Below, one piece after another: positions 43,750 through 53,643 of a DNA stretch of 64,000 nt. The notes under the pieces are model-generated. The model saw only the letters and a program-made list of their open reading frames with translations, was not told where the DNA came from and ran no database searches. The stretch is from Methanogenium sp. S4BF. Its GTDB lineage: Archaea; Halobacteriota; Methanomicrobia; Methanomicrobiales; Methanomicrobiaceae. The stretch is from NCBI RefSeq assembly GCF_029633965.1, contig NZ_CP091277.1, forward strand, positions 2,415,940 through 2,479,939, read 5' to 3'. Within the stretch, counting starts at the first letter, position 1; each line of letters opens with the position of its first letter. A program made the translations under genes and the position numbers.

Positions 43750-43777
43750 AAAAGAGAGTGCAGAAAAGAGAGTGCAG
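43750..43777. repeat. Tandem duplication of a 14-base unit
   Basis: AAAAGAGAGTGCAG occurs twice with no gap (43750-43763 and 43764-43777). It lies just beyond the RRM gene's terminator hairpin, in its 3' region. Confidence 0.7.
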
Positions 43778-43780
43778 GTG

Positions 43781-43807
43781 CCTCTCACAGATGTGTACAC
43801 GGAGAGG
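43781..43807 (-). terminator. Hairpin terminator of the RRM gene
   Basis: CCTCTC (43781-43786) pairs with GAGAGG (43802-43807), with a GTGTACAC palindrome inside. Reading on the minus strand it is followed by pyrimidine-rich sequence ending in TTTTTT (43748-43753). Confidence 0.5.
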
Positions 43808-43828
43808 CGGACGAACTGACTCTCTGGA

Positions 43829-44083
43829 TTATGGTCTTCTCTCGTTCAGGTAGATCGGACGGGCGTCTTCAACCCGGAGGGTCCGCCCTTCGAACTCCTT
43901 TCCTGCCAGAGCCTCGCGTGCCTGTTCTGCCCCTTCAAGTGTTTCAAAAGTGACAAACCCGAATCCTCTGTCACGGATGACTTTTACATCGGTGAGTGTG
44001 CCGAACGAAGAAAAGACCTCCCTGAGATCATCTTCCGTCATTGAGTGCTTCAGGTTTCCAACGTACAGTTTGTGGCTTTCCAT
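43829..44083 (-). CDS. Small RRM RNA-binding protein
   Basis: The 84-residue protein is a single RNA-recognition motif. RNP2 is LYVGNL (residues 6-11), RNP1 is RGFGFVTF (39-46, with the two aromatic residues that stack on RNA), and the fold ends GRTLRVEDARP. Length and order match the small Rbp proteins of cyanobacteria and other bacteria, which bind RNA in cold or stress responses. RRM proteins are uncommon in archaea, so acquisition from bacteria is likely but inferred. AAGGGGGCC lies just before the start. It stands alone. Confidence 0.92.
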   Translation of the reverse strand: MESHKLYVGNLKHSMTEDDLREVFSSFGTLTDVKVIRDRGFGFVTFETLEGAEQAREALAGKEFEGRTLRVEDARPIYLNERRP

Positions 44084-44363
44084 TTTGGCCCCCTTAAATA
44101 ACAGGTGTAATCAGCACTATCCTCTATGAATGTTTTGGTAATGCGGAGCGGCGTTCTGGCGTATCTGTGACTGTTTGTGGAATTTAGCCTCATAACGTCC
44201 CGAATTTCCTCGTATGGCGTCGACAGGCTCTGCCCTGAACGAAATCATATCATTTGTTTATCAGAACCGGTATGCTCTTTCGGAATTGCGCATCCGGACA
44301 CCATCCTTTTGTGTGGGAAAAGTTGATAGGGCCGGTTCCCGAAAGTGATCTGGCTGATACTCC

Positions 44364-45179
44364 ATGCATGCCGTACATACTGCCTCAGATAGTCCCTCCC
44401 GTCCCCCGCTTCTGGAGTTTCGGGATGTGACCGTGATGAAGGGCCCGAAGAAACTGCTCGATTCTCTCACTGTTACCATTCAGGAAGGGGAGCATCTCGC
44501 CATTCTTGGTCCGAACGGCGCAGGTAAATCCTCGTTTATCAAAGCCATTACGCGGGATCATTATCCGCTCAGGGGAGAGGGAGTTCGGTTCCGCGTCTGC
44601 GGTAAGGATGTATGGCATGTTTCCGACCTCAGGTCGCATTTTGGGATTGTCTCGAATGAACTCCAGTATACCTTCACCCGTGAGATCACCGGACGCGATG
44701 TCGTTCTCTCCGGATTTTTTTCCAGCATCGGCCTCTGGTGGAATGAGGCGACGCCTGAAATGGAGCAGAAAACGGATGAAGTTCTCAGGTTCCTTGAGAT
44801 CACCCACCTCGCCGACCGGCTGGTCACCACGATGTCCTCCGGCGAGGCCCGGCGGTTTCTGATTGGCCGGGCGCTGGTCCATGATCCAAAGGCACTGATC
44901 CTTGATGAACCGACATCGAGCCTCGATCTCCATGCCCTGCACACCTTCCGCGCCACCCTGAGAAAGATTGCGCAGGCAGGCACCGGCATCATCATGGTGA
45001 CACACATGCTCTCAGATATCATCCCCGAGACGTCCCGTATCATCCTCATGAAGGACGGAAGGTTCTGCGGCGACGGGCCGAAGGCAAAGATGCTGACAGA
45101 CGAGCGTATCGGCGGGCATTTTGGGGTGCCCTTGCATATCCGGGAAGAGGATGGCTGGTATTACGCGACCGGGTACTGA
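44364..45179 (+). CDS. Orphan ABC ATPase, ModF/YlmA-like
   Basis: The 271-residue ATPase has Walker A GPNGAGKSS (residues 49-57), signature TTMSSGEARRFLIGRAL, Walker [15 protein letters not shown] and switch His in VTHMLSDI. The N-terminal 20 residues are polar. No permease or binding protein is adjacent, as is usual for YlmA-like members. Its transport or regulatory role is unknown. The variant signature (SSGEAR) is typical of this subgroup. Confidence 0.85.
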   Translation: MHAVHTASDSPSRPPLLEFRDVTVMKGPKKLLDSLTVTIQEGEHLAILGPNGAGKSSFIKAITRDHYPLRGEGVRFRVCGKDVWHVSDLRSHFGIVSNELQYTFTREITGRDVVLSGFFSSIGLWWNEATPEMEQKTDEVLRFLEITHLADRLVTTMSSGEARRFLIGRALVHDPKALILDEPTSSLDLHALHTFRATLRKIAQAGTGIIMVTHMLSDIIPETSRIILMKDGRFCGDGPKAKMLTDERIGGHFGVPLHIREEDGWYYATGY

Positions 45180-45239
45180 TGTGATTTGGAGCGGCAGGGA
45201 CTATCGGAGAGTGTGGATATTCAGACGCCGTAAACCTGG

Positions 45240-45488
45240 TTATGTCTGTTTTTCCCAGATGGGGATGCCCGCATAAGTGATGCGCAGAATCCGGTGATAC
45301 GGTATCGGTGTGGTTCCAACGGTTGAAATCACTTCAAAATAGTAGCGGTCAAGATTGGTGATATACTCCCCTTCGGCAGCAGAACGGTTATTCGGTGCCC
45401 CCCGGTCGATATATTCCACCGTGGCTTTTTTCATGTCAAACTCCGGGTCATGCCAGAGGCGGAGGAGGAGGGCGTGGCTGGTGCGCAT
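45240..45488 (-). CDS. UPF0248 (DUF504) family protein
   Basis: The 82-residue archaeal protein has the family pattern: MRTSHALLLRLWHDPEFD at the start, VEYIDRGAPNNRS in the middle, and TTPIPYHRILRITY near the end, with Pro-Tyr-His before the final strand. Members are small, soluble and uncharacterised; some are predicted nucleotide or RNA binders. It is divergent from the RibD-like gene with a gap of about 100 bases. Family certain, function unknown. Confidence 0.9.
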   Translation of the reverse strand: MRTSHALLLRLWHDPEFDMKKATVEYIDRGAPNNRSAAEGEYITNLDRYYFEVISTVGTTPIPYHRILRITYAGIPIWEKQT

Positions 45489-45586
45489 GATGGGAGATAG
45501 AGGTGGTACTGGTATTTCAGATTTACCGGCCGGGGGAAACAGTAAGGACCAAAAAGAATGAATCGTTCCCGGTATATATTTTGTTT

Positions 45587-46252
45587 ATGCGTCCGTTCGT
45601 AATCATTCACAACAGTATCAGTCTTGATACAGCATATGTCGGATTTGATGTCGATCTTGGCATTCATTACGGGACCCTCCTCTCCTTTGAGCCGGATGCG
45701 CTTCTTGTGGGTTCTGCGACTGCCCTTTCGGGGATTGAGCTTGGCGGGGAGATGCCGTCTGAAGCTGAGTATGACATGATGCGACCGGAGATGCAGGAAG
45801 ATGACCCACGGCCGGTCGGTGTTTTTGTTGACAGCAGAGGCCTGTTGATGAACAGACTGCATTTCTACCGGCGGTTGGAGCACATCAAAGATGTGATAGT
45901 GATGGTTTCAGAGACGACTCCCAAAGAGTACCTGGCGTATCTGGAGGAGCGTGAATATCCGTATATCCGGTCCGGGACAACACGCGTAAACATTCGGGAG
46001 GCACTTACTGAACTATCCGGCAGATTTGGATATTCAAAAGTCATCTCAGACAGCGGCGGACACCTGAACAGTCATCTCATCGAAGAGGGTATCGCCGATG
46101 AACTCAGCTTGCTTACCTTCCCGGTGCTGGCAGGCCGGGAGCATCCGAAGCTCTTTGAACAGCTGGAACGCCGTGTCACTCTGGAGTGCATCTCATCGTC
46201 CTTGCTTGATGGGGGAGTGCTTCACAGCAGATACCGGCTGCATCACAACTGA
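45587..46252 (+). CDS. RibD C-terminal/DHFR-like reductase
   Basis: The 221-residue protein resembles the pyrimidine reductase of riboflavin synthesis: MRPFVIIHNSISLD at the start, DALLVGSATA, and the C-terminal ISDSGGHLNSHLIEEGIADELSLLTFPVLAG. The N-terminal catalytic motif has diverged (SLDTAYVGF instead of a typical S.DGK), so it may be a paralogue with another substrate. No other riboflavin genes flank it. The start at ATG 45587 is the first that gives the family N-terminus; the frame upstream is unlike it. Confidence 0.78.
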   Translation: MRPFVIIHNSISLDTAYVGFDVDLGIHYGTLLSFEPDALLVGSATALSGIELGGEMPSEAEYDMMRPEMQEDDPRPVGVFVDSRGLLMNRLHFYRRLEHIKDVIVMVSETTPKEYLAYLEEREYPYIRSGTTRVNIREALTELSGRFGYSKVISDSGGHLNSHLIEEGIADELSLLTFPVLAGREHPKLFEQLERRVTLECISSSLLDGGVLHSRYRLHHN

Positions 46253-46422
46253 TGTATACAATGGTAAGGGCAAGGAGATTGCCCTGTTTTGAGATCATTC
46301 GAATTAAATCCACATATCAGACAATTTATTCCCCAAATAATCTCTGTAGCTCTTCCCTTCGGGAATAAATGTTCGGCAAATTCCTTCTATAACTGCGAAA
46401 CGGTTCGAAATTATGGCCACAA

Positions 46423-46430
46423 TTATATAA
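46423..46430 (+). promoter_or_regulatory. TATA box of the serpin gene (leaderless)
   Basis: TTATATAA centred about 25 bases before ATG 46452, with no ribosome binding site, fits a leaderless transcript and supports ATG 46452 rather than the in-frame TTG at 46443. Confidence 0.6.
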
Positions 46431-46451
46431 AATGAACCCTTATTGCTCTGC

Positions 46452-47720
46452 ATGAAGAAACAGGCATTCCTTATCGGGGCTGCAGCCTGCATCATCCTTC
46501 TCTGCACCTTTTTTGCCGGGTGCACTGATACGGATGGCGGCCCTGAAGAAACCCCGCCTGCCACGGAAGGTGCGGATGATATTCTGGAGGCAAATACCCT
46601 CTTTGCATATGACCTGTACCACACGCTCAGCAGCGATAAAGAGTATGCAGAGCAGAACATCTTCTTCTCGCCCTACAGCATCTCAACTGCCCTTGCGCTG
46701 ACCTATGAAGGGGCGAAGGGGGCCACGGCAGAGGAGATACGTTCGGTCTTTTATTTCCCGGTGGATGACGCCGTCCGGCAGGAAGGCTATGCGGCCCTCA
46801 TCGCAGGGCTGAACAGTCCCGATGCCGCGTACATGCTCAGCACGGCAAATGCACTCTGGGCAGAAGAGAGCTACCCGTTCCTCCCTGCATATACCGGAAT
46901 AGCACAGCAGTATTACGCAGCGGAAGTCAGGAATATGGACTTTATCTCTTCTCCTGAAGAGTCGCGACTGACGATTAACCGGTGGGTGGAGGACCGGACC
47001 GAAGACCGGATTACAGACCTCATACCCCAAGGGGCCATCACTCCCCTCACACGCCTTGTGATTACAAATGCCGTCTACTTCAAGGGGACATGGGTGCTGC
47101 AGTTTGATGAAAACAAGACACAACCGGCAGTATTTCGTACAGGGCAGGGCAAGTCTGTCACGGTGGATATGATGCAGAGGACTGATGATGACGCCATCTA
47201 CCCCTACGCCGAGACAGACGACCTGCAAATTCTCAGGATGCCGTATGAGCATGAAAGCGGGAAGGCACTCTCCATGCTGGTCCTTCTCCCGAAAGATGGC
47301 GACATCACCACAGCAGAAGCCGCCCTCGGCACCACGGAACTTGCGGAAGCCGTTTCCTCAATGGAAGAAAGGCAGGTGGAGGTATTCTTCCCGAAGTTCA
47401 CCCTTGAGACCACCTATTTCCTGCCTGACACCCTTGCGGTGATGGGGATGCCGACCGCATTCGGGGATGAAGCAGATTTCTCCGGCATGGACAACACCCG
47501 TTTCCTCTTCATCACCGATGTCATTCACAAGGCCTTTGTGGAGGTCAATGAAGAAGGAACCGAGGCCGCCGCTGCGACTGCGGTTATTGTCGGACGTGCG
47601 GTATCGGTAGAGAGCCCTGTTCCGGTATTCCGGGCGGACCACCCGTTTGTCTTCATGATCACCGATGACGAAACCGGGATGTTGCTCTTTATGGGACGGG
47701 TGGCAGATCCGACGGCCTGA
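46452..47720 (+). CDS. Serpin, predicted inhibitory, lipoprotein
   Basis: The 422-residue exported protein has a lipoprotein signal (MKKQAFLIGAAACIILLCTFFAGC) and a serpin domain from about residue 47. Serpin hallmarks are ITNAVYFKGTWVLQF, DMMQR, LVLLPKD and the C-terminal RADHPFVFMI. The reactive-loop hinge reads EEGTEAAAAT, the small-residue pattern needed for loop insertion, so it should inhibit proteases. The predicted scissile bond is near GRAVSVES. Its target protease is unknown. Serpins are rare in archaea and occur in some methanogens. Confidence 0.94.
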   Translation: MKKQAFLIGAAACIILLCTFFAGCTDTDGGPEETPPATEGADDILEANTLFAYDLYHTLSSDKEYAEQNIFFSPYSISTALALTYEGAKGATAEEIRSVFYFPVDDAVRQEGYAALIAGLNSPDAAYMLSTANALWAEESYPFLPAYTGIAQQYYAAEVRNMDFISSPEESRLTINRWVEDRTEDRITDLIPQGAITPLTRLVITNAVYFKGTWVLQFDENKTQPAVFRTGQGKSVTVDMMQRTDDDAIYPYAETDDLQILRMPYEHESGKALSMLVLLPKDGDITTAEAALGTTELAEAVSSMEERQVEVFFPKFTLETTYFLPDTLAVMGMPTAFGDEADFSGMDNTRFLFITDVIHKAFVEVNEEGTEAAAATAVIVGRAVSVESPVPVFRADHPFVFMITDDETGMLLFMGRVADPTA

Positions 47721-47810
47721 CACCTGACCTGACAGTCCCCCCCTTTTTCCTCTTTTTCAGGACACCCTTTTCCGGGTGAAAATCCTTAACCGAAAAAATG
47801 GGTGAAAACC

Positions 47811-47819
47811 AAAAAAAAA
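47811..47819 (-). terminator. T9 transcript end after dnaJ
   Basis: Nine A on the plus strand give T9 about 45 bases after the dnaJ stop. The convergent serpin gene has its own T-rich end at 47744-47757. Confidence 0.55.
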
Positions 47820-47862
47820 GGAAAACTCACACTGTTCATTGCGTCGGGAAACGTTTTTGCAT

Positions 47863-48933
47863 TTAAGTAAGACCGGAAAAGACTGCACTCACCTGCTCTC
47901 TCTGTTTCTGAGTCAGGTTCTTCGGAATATTTACAAAAACCTTTACCAGCAGGTCACCCCGTCTGTCCGACCCTAAAAATGGCATTCCCTGCCCCCGGAG
48001 CCGGAAGGTGGTATGGCTCTGGGTGCCCGGCGGAATCGTGAGGCGTGCCGTTCCTGTGAGGGTCTGTACGGTAATCTCGCCCCCCAGCAGGGCGGTGCGC
48101 AGGCCGATGGCGGTCGTACTCTGGAGGTCTGCACCGTGCCGTTCAAATGACGGGTGGGGCCTGACATGGACAACGGCATACAGGTCGCCGGGGGGACCCT
48201 GTCGCATGCCGGGTTCTCCTTCGCCTGCAATCCGCAGGAACTGGCCGTCTCTCACTCCCCGGGGAATGGAGACCTCAATCCGTCTGGTTTTCCGTATCGT
48301 CCCGCTTCCGTGGCAGGTTTCACAGGCTTTTCCGATTATCTTTCCCCGTCCGCCGCAGTCCGGGCACGGGGCGATGGTCATGACCTGCTGCTGACCGCTC
48401 TGCTGCACCCGGCGGATTTCGCCGGTTCCCTTGCAGGTGGGGCAGTCCCGCATAAATCCGGGTTGTCCGCCGGTGCCGTGGCAGGTCGTGCACTCGTAAT
48501 CATGCGGAACTTCAACCGTGTTTTTTATTCCGTAGAATGCGTCATTCAGGGAGATCTCGATATCATACCTGAGATCCGCCCCTGCTCTGCTCTGCGGCCT
48601 TCCGGTTCGTCCCGTCCGCCCGGAGAAGACGTCAAAGATGTCACCCAGGCCAAAGTCGCGGAAGAGATCATCATAACTCGGCGTCTGATACCCGGCAAAG
48701 TCGCCGGGGGTAAATGCTGCAGACCCCACCTGATCATACTCGGCTTTTTTCTGCGGGTCTGAGAGCACCTGGTAGGCTTCGTTGATCTCCTTGAACTTTG
48801 CTTCTGCCTCTTTACTGCCTTTGTTGAGGTCCGGGTGATATTTTCGTGCAAGCTGGCGGAACGATTTTTTTATTTCATCCGGTGACGCATCCCGGCTGAC
48901 TCCCAGCGTTTCATAGTAATCCTTTTTATCCAT
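47863..48933 (-). CDS. dnaJ: DnaJ (Hsp40) co-chaperone
   Basis: The 356-residue co-chaperone delivers clients to DnaK and stimulates its ATPase. It has a J domain with HPD (residues 33-35), a short Gly/Phe region and four zinc-finger repeats ([32 protein letters not shown]), followed by the substrate-binding domains. Length matches bacterial class A DnaJ. It is third in a grpE-dnaK-dnaJ operon, 17 bases after dnaK, and probably ends at the T9 tract downstream. Confidence 0.96.
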   Translation of the reverse strand: MDKKDYYETLGVSRDASPDEIKKSFRQLARKYHPDLNKGSKEAEAKFKEINEAYQVLSDPQKKAEYDQVGSAAFTPGDFAGYQTPSYDDLFRDFGLGDIFDVFSGRTGRTGRPQSRAGADLRYDIEISLNDAFYGIKNTVEVPHDYECTTCHGTGGQPGFMRDCPTCKGTGEIRRVQQSGQQQVMTIAPCPDCGGRGKIIGKACETCHGSGTIRKTRRIEVSIPRGVRDGQFLRIAGEGEPGMRQGPPGDLYAVVHVRPHPSFERHGADLQSTTAIGLRTALLGGEITVQTLTGTARLTIPPGTQSHTTFRLRGQGMPFLGSDRRGDLLVKVFVNIPKNLTQKQREQVSAVFSGLT

Positions 48934-48950
48934 TCATCGGTGACCAGTGG

Positions 48951-50831
48951 TTATTTCTCGTCATGAACCTCGAAATCGGCATCAACGACATCTTCACCGC
49001 CTTTTTGGCCAGCCCCTCCTGTCTGTTCTCCGCCGCCTGCATATCCTGCCTGCGGCCCTTCCGCCTGCGCCTGCTGCTGAGCGGACTGCTGGTATATGGC
49101 GGAGCCTGCCTCACTCAGGGCTGTGCGGAGACGTTCGGTTTCCGATTTGATTGCACCGGTATCCTTCCCTTCGAGCGCCGCCTTCAGAGCCGTAATCGCA
49201 GCGTTCACCTTATCGGTCATTTCGGTGTTTAATTTGCCTGAGAGCTCTGCAAGTGTCTTTTCTCCGGTGTAGATGAGCGAATCGGCGATGTTGCGGACCT
49301 CGACCTCCTCTTTTCGTCTGCGGTCCTCCTCTTCATACTGTTCCGCCTCATTCACCATCTTGTTGACATCGGTCTCCGAGAGTTTTGTCGAGGCGGTGAT
49401 CGTCATCTTCTGCTCTTTGCCGGTGCCGATATCCTTTGCAGAGACATTGAGGATGCCGGATGAGTCGATATCAAACGTGACCTCAATCTGGGGGATACCC
49501 CGTGGTGCGGGGGCGATGCCCACGAGGTTGAACTGCCCAAGGCTTACATTGTCGGCGGCCATGGGCCGTTCACCCTGAAGTACATGTACTGTAACAGATG
49601 TCTGGAGGTCTGCTGCCGTGGTGAATATCTGGCTCTTTTTGGTGGGGATGGTGGTGTTTCTCTCAATCAGTTCGGTCCGAACGCCCCCCAGCGTCTCAAT
49701 GCCGAGTGTCAGGGGTGTGACATCCAGAAGCACCATGTCAGTTATTTCACCGGCGAGAATCGCCCCCTGAATGGCTGCCCCGATGGCAACACATTCCATC
49801 GGATCAATCCCGCGTTCCGCTTTTCTTCCGATATGGTCCTCGATAAATTTCTGTACAACCGGCATCCTCGTCGGTCCGCCGACAAGAATGACCTTCTGGA
49901 TGTCGTCCTTTGTCAGTTTGGCGTCCTTTAATGCCTGTTCAAACGGGTGGATGCAGCGCTTGATGGTTGGTTCAATCAGCTGTTCAAGTTTTGAGCGTGA
50001 GAGTTTCATCGAGAGGTGTTTGGGCCCTTCCTGCGTAGCGGAGACATACGGGAGATTTATTTCTGTTTCAAGCACGGTCGAGAGTTCTATTTTTGCCTTC
50101 TCAGCGGCCTCTTTCACCCGGTTGATGGCCATTTTGTCGTTTCTGATGTCAACCCCTTCAAGTCTCTTGAACTCAGAGGCAATCCATTCATACACGGCAT
50201 TGTCCATGTCAGTGCCGCCGAGATGGGTGTCGCCGGAGGTGGCAAGCACGGTGAATGTGCCCCCGCCGAACTCCATGATCGTCACATCAAGCGTCCCGCC
50301 GCCCAGATCAAAGACGAGAATTTTATACTCACCACCGCGGTCAAGCCCGTATGCCATCGAAGCGGCGGTGGGTTCGTTTACCAGCCTGACGACATCGAGA
50401 CCGGCAATTTTTCCGGCATCCTTCGTCGCGGTCCTTTGGTTGTCGTTGAAATAGGCAGGGACCGTGATGACCGCTTTGGTCACGGTCTCTCCCAGAAATG
50501 CCTCTGCATCCCGTTTGATCTTTTTTAAGAGGAACCCTGAGATCTGCTGGGGCGTGTAGTCCTTGTTGTGAATGTGGTAGATGTGGCTGGTGCCAATCTG
50601 CCGCTTTGCTGCGGTGACCGTCCCCTCAGGGTTGCTCACCGCCTGCCTGCGTGCCGGCTCCCCCACAAGCAGCTGGTCGTCCGCCGTGAACGCGATATAG
50701 GAGGGAAACATCTTTCCGGCGACGGTTGCCCCCTCTGCCGAAGGGATGATGGTGGGTTTGCCGCCCAGCATCACTGCCGCCTCGCTGTTGGATGTTCCCA
50801 GGTCTATCCCGATTATCTTTTCTTTACCCAT
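48951..50831 (-). CDS. dnaK: DnaK (Hsp70) chaperone
   Basis: The 626-residue ATPase chaperone begins [16 protein letters not shown] and carries [28 protein letters not shown], the linker [17 protein letters not shown] and a substrate domain. The tail ends [13 protein letters not shown], close to the bacterial EEVD-like tail. It starts at ATG 50831 behind GGTGAG, overlapping the grpE stop by eight bases. The frame is open further upstream, but those residues lie inside grpE and are not homologous. Confidence 0.97.
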   Translation of the reverse strand: MGKEKIIGIDLGTSNSEAAVMLGGKPTIIPSAEGATVAGKMFPSYIAFTADDQLLVGEPARRQAVSNPEGTVTAAKRQIGTSHIYHIHNKDYTPQQISGFLLKKIKRDAEAFLGETVTKAVITVPAYFNDNQRTATKDAGKIAGLDVVRLVNEPTAASMAYGLDRGGEYKILVFDLGGGTLDVTIMEFGGGTFTVLATSGDTHLGGTDMDNAVYEWIASEFKRLEGVDIRNDKMAINRVKEAAEKAKIELSTVLETEINLPYVSATQEGPKHLSMKLSRSKLEQLIEPTIKRCIHPFEQALKDAKLTKDDIQKVILVGGPTRMPVVQKFIEDHIGRKAERGIDPMECVAIGAAIQGAILAGEITDMVLLDVTPLTLGIETLGGVRTELIERNTTIPTKKSQIFTTAADLQTSVTVHVLQGERPMAADNVSLGQFNLVGIAPAPRGIPQIEVTFDIDSSGILNVSAKDIGTGKEQKMTITASTKLSETDVNKMVNEAEQYEEEDRRRKEEVEVRNIADSLIYTGEKTLAELSGKLNTEMTDKVNAAITALKAALEGKDTGAIKSETERLRTALSEAGSAIYQQSAQQQAQAEGPQAGYAGGGEQTGGAGQKGGEDVVDADFEVHDEK

Positions 50832-51351
50832 TTTTCTCACCTTTTCCTTTCGAAACGTTCTCTGCAACCATGACCTTCGACGGCCGGATGACCTTCGATT
50901 TCAGGGAGTATCCTTTGCCGATCTCTTCGACAATGGTGCCGGATTCGTCGGTGCATTGCTTCCTGCAGATGACCTCGTGGAGAAGCGGATCCGATTTTTT
51001 CCCAATGCACTCAATGGGTTCCAACCCGTAATCTGACAGTATTTTGACCATCTTCTGGTATACCATCCTGACTCCCTCCCGGTTTTTCTCATCCTCAAGT
51101 GACGGCAGCGACTGTTCAAAATCGTCAAGGATGACAAGGAGGTCTTTTATCAGGTTCTCGTTTGCACGGGCAATGACTGACCCTTTCTCTTTTTCAGACC
51201 ATTTCCGGAAATTGTCAAACTCGGCCTGGAGATATTTCAGCCGCTCTAGTCTCTCCTCGGCGAGAATCGTCTGCTCGGAAAGCTTTTTTTTCAGCTGTTC
51301 AATCTCTTCGGCCGGTTTGGTTTTTCCCGGTCCCCCATGATCTGCGGCCAT
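50824..51351 (-). CDS. grpE: GrpE nucleotide-exchange factor
   Basis: The 175-residue protein has a long N-terminal coiled coil (about 10-70) and a C-terminal beta domain with [42 protein letters not shown] near the end. It dimerises and releases ADP from DnaK. It is first in the operon; its end overlaps the dnaK start by eight bases. The promoter has a TATA-like CCTTAAATAT 27-36 bases before the ATG, giving almost no leader. No CIRCE-type element was seen. Confidence 0.95.
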   Translation of the reverse strand: MAADHGGPGKTKPAEEIEQLKKKLSEQTILAEERLERLKYLQAEFDNFRKWSEKEKGSVIARANENLIKDLLVILDDFEQSLPSLEDEKNREGVRMVYQKMVKILSDYGLEPIECIGKKSDPLLHEVICRKQCTDESGTIVEEIGKGYSLKSKVIRPSKVMVAENVSKGKGEKNG

Positions 51352-51775
51352 TAATGAGGTGCTTTCCTTCTCTGCGGATATTTAAGGTTTGCCTCGCACT
51401 GACAATTCCTGTTTCATGGTATGGGGAGTCATCCATGGGTTGATGATCACGCTGTGGAGGTATGAAACGGTATCGGCTTCCGGATGCGGATTGCACATAA
51501 ATCCGGAGTCAATGGACGGCAACAACCAAAGCAAAAGAAGGAGGGGGTAAGACATGCAGGGGAATATACAGCAGCAAACGCCTGCAGAACCGGACCCGGG
51601 CCGTGGGATGAGGGGGCTGGTATCGAAAAAGGGAATGGATTTGCTCCATCGGAATCTCTTCTGAGATTGCCACTCATTTATATATGATCCCTGCCTGATA
51701 TTTCAGGTATTTTTGCTCCTGACATGTATCCGAATCTGATTTGATGGTGTGCGGCCATACCCGGTAACAATCACC
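51352..51775. other. Gene-free stretch between grpE and the broken lipoprotein gene
   Basis: Short frames are of biased composition and without homologous pattern. Apart from the grpE promoter, nothing was recognised. Confidence 0.4.
51378..51387 (-). promoter_or_regulatory. TATA box of the grpE-dnaK-dnaJ operon
   Basis: CCTTAAATAT on the minus strand, centred about 31 bases before the grpE ATG, predicts a transcript with a leader of only a few bases. Confidence 0.5.
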
Positions 51776-52957
51776 TCAACATACCCTTTTAGCATAATAC
51801 ATCCCTTCCCGCTCTTCGCGATGCAAAAAGACATACGCTCCCGGCGGGGTGGCCGCTGTTGTTCTGACGGTTACTTCCGGGAAGTAGGTCTCTTTTGGAT
51901 AGGCCATGAAATCCGCAGGCGACACCGAGAACTCCATTCCGTCCGGCATGGGCAGGAGATTGGAAGGCATCTCATACCGGGAGACACGGGAGGTGATAGG
52001 GAGGTGCACCATCCCTTAGCCCTTTTCCCGTGATTCAGCGACAATCTGGCCGGTGTTTTCTGTTCCCGCCTTCACGGTGATGGTGTCCGGACAGAAGATG
52101 ACCGGGGTGCCGAAGTGGGATACACCGGGGGTGATGAGATCCCCCGGTGCGGCGGACGGGGTCGGGGTTGGCGTTGCCGGGCCGCCGAAGGGGGCCACCG
52201 ACCGGGCGACCCTCTGCAGTTCTTCGGGTTCGAGGTTCCCCCACAGCCAGTATGATGTGTTATCTGCTGTGGTCCATGAGATCTGCGTCTCACCAGTTCC
52301 CTGCACGACCTTCGCCTCTGCGTCGTTCACCATTATTGTGGTGTACTTTGGCATGGAGATGGCAAAGGCCCATGGCGGGTCACCTGCACCGGTCTGCACC
52401 AGAAGCAGCCGGTCGTCTGCGGCGGTATAGTATATGTGACGCCGGGGGCAGGGCTCGCCAAAGACCTGAACGCTGGAAAACCCGTAGCCTTCAGGCACAT
52501 AGTAGGGAGCCGCAAGTCTGCATCCGGGGCCGGGCGCCGCTGCTGCCGCCTCCAGCGTTGTATATTCTTCCGGCGGGCCGGTCTGCATGCAGGGCATCGG
52601 TTCTTTGATGTACTGCCAGTACCTGCTGACAACGGTCCTGTCTGGTATGTCAACGAATACATGGTAGACGGACGACTGGTTGGTGACGTGGAATGTGACC
52701 TCGGTGCCAATCCATGAGATGGCTCCCTCCGGCCCGGTTGATTCAAATCGACCGGGTCCCACATGCACAATCTCATACGCCCCGGTGTCGGCCGGGATAT
52801 TCTCCTGCACCTCCGGGTCGGCAAGAGCAATGGCAATGGCCGATTCCGATGTATTCCCCGCCGGGGTGTCCGCCCCGTCATTCAGACACCCGGCGGCGAG
52901 CACCAGAATGAGACAGGCGCAGCAACACCATGCCTGCCATCCGTTCCTCCCTTTCAT
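51776..52957 (-). pseudogene. Lipoprotein interrupted by an in-frame TAA
   Basis: The frame from ATG 52957 encodes a lipoprotein (signal ending LVLAAGC) with a domain resembling DUF4367 (YYVPEGYGFSSVQVFG, later NTSYWLWGNLEPEELQRVARSV), then PTPTPTPS and the start of a beta domain. TAA at 52016-52018 stops it after ESREKG. The same frame resumes at once (GGG ATG GTG) and runs to 51776, completing the beta domain with sequence such as ATPPGAYVFLHRE. The intact product would be about 393 residues. TAA cannot be read as pyrrolysine or selenocysteine, so a nonsense mutation or sequencing error is likely; a 313-residue truncated protein may still be made. Confidence 0.65.
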
Positions 52958-53198
52958 GATGTGAGAGTGTGCCACGGCTGTTCCGATAAGGATTCCTCCG
53001 GAGAGCAATGAAAAGGGGTTGACGACCTGCCCGTGGATGCCGGAGAAACGGTGTCTGCCGAATGAGTAATAATTCGGGTGAGAAGAATGGAAAGGACAGG
53101 GGGATTGCGTCCCCCGGAAGATGTGGCCCTGACACAAAAATCCGTACGACCGTGGTTCTACTGCGTGAAAGCGTCCCCGGGGACTGATTTGTGACGGT

Positions 53199-53357
53199 TC
53201 ACTCCCCGGTCAGGGGTGTATCACATCTGGGGCACTTCATGCTCCAGCAGGGAACCGTCGGTGTTCGCCCGGTTTCATACCCGCACCGGGGGCAGACACA
53301 TCTTTTCGGTGGAATGCTGCGGCGCTGGACTTCTTTGCCAATTGGAATGTCTGTCAT
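53199..53357 (-). CDS. Small zinc-ribbon protein, 52 residues
   Basis: This small frame encodes a protein with an N-terminal polar stretch and two CxxC knuckles, CVCPRCGYET and CPRCDTPLTGE, joined by a segment with another Cys (VPCWSMK). This is a treble-clef or rubredoxin-like zinc ribbon, and similar small proteins occur in methanogens. The start is ATG 53357; a GGAGATA is about 13 bases upstream. Five of its six cysteines can form a normal metal site. The role is unknown, perhaps an iron or zinc chaperone or a nucleic acid binder. Confidence 0.7.
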   Translation of the reverse strand: MTDIPIGKEVQRRSIPPKRCVCPRCGYETGRTPTVPCWSMKCPRCDTPLTGE

Positions 53358-53643
53358 TCGTACCGGGGGTATCTCCTCTGCATCCCCTTAAGGATTTGTA
53401 CGAATTCTGCTGGGCTAAAGATTTGTTTTCGCTGTGCAGGGGCAGCCATCAGGTAAGCATTGGTGGCATATGCCTGCAGACCTGTCCGGCAGTGAGAGAA
53501 TGAAATCCGGAACCAAGTACCGACAGTCCGGCGTCCTCCCTCTCCGTGAAAATGGGATGGTCTCGCTTGAGAGTCAGGGCTGTTACAGGCATCCTTTCGG
53601 CTTATCGTATGGAGTTCAGGAGCATCAGCAGGATATCCTGAGA

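Larger units (their letters stand above)
43498..43828. other. Gap between mscS and the RRM gene
   Basis: Contains the mscS promoter (TATATAAAA-like elements near 43519-43556), a 14-base tandem repeat and a terminator hairpin for the RRM gene. A 67-codon minus-strand frame at 43502-43705 has no known family and was not accepted. Confidence 0.4.

Noticed and set aside
51484-51687. Short plus-strand frame between grpE and the lipoprotein
   Set aside because: No motif or ribosome binding site, and its length is within chance.
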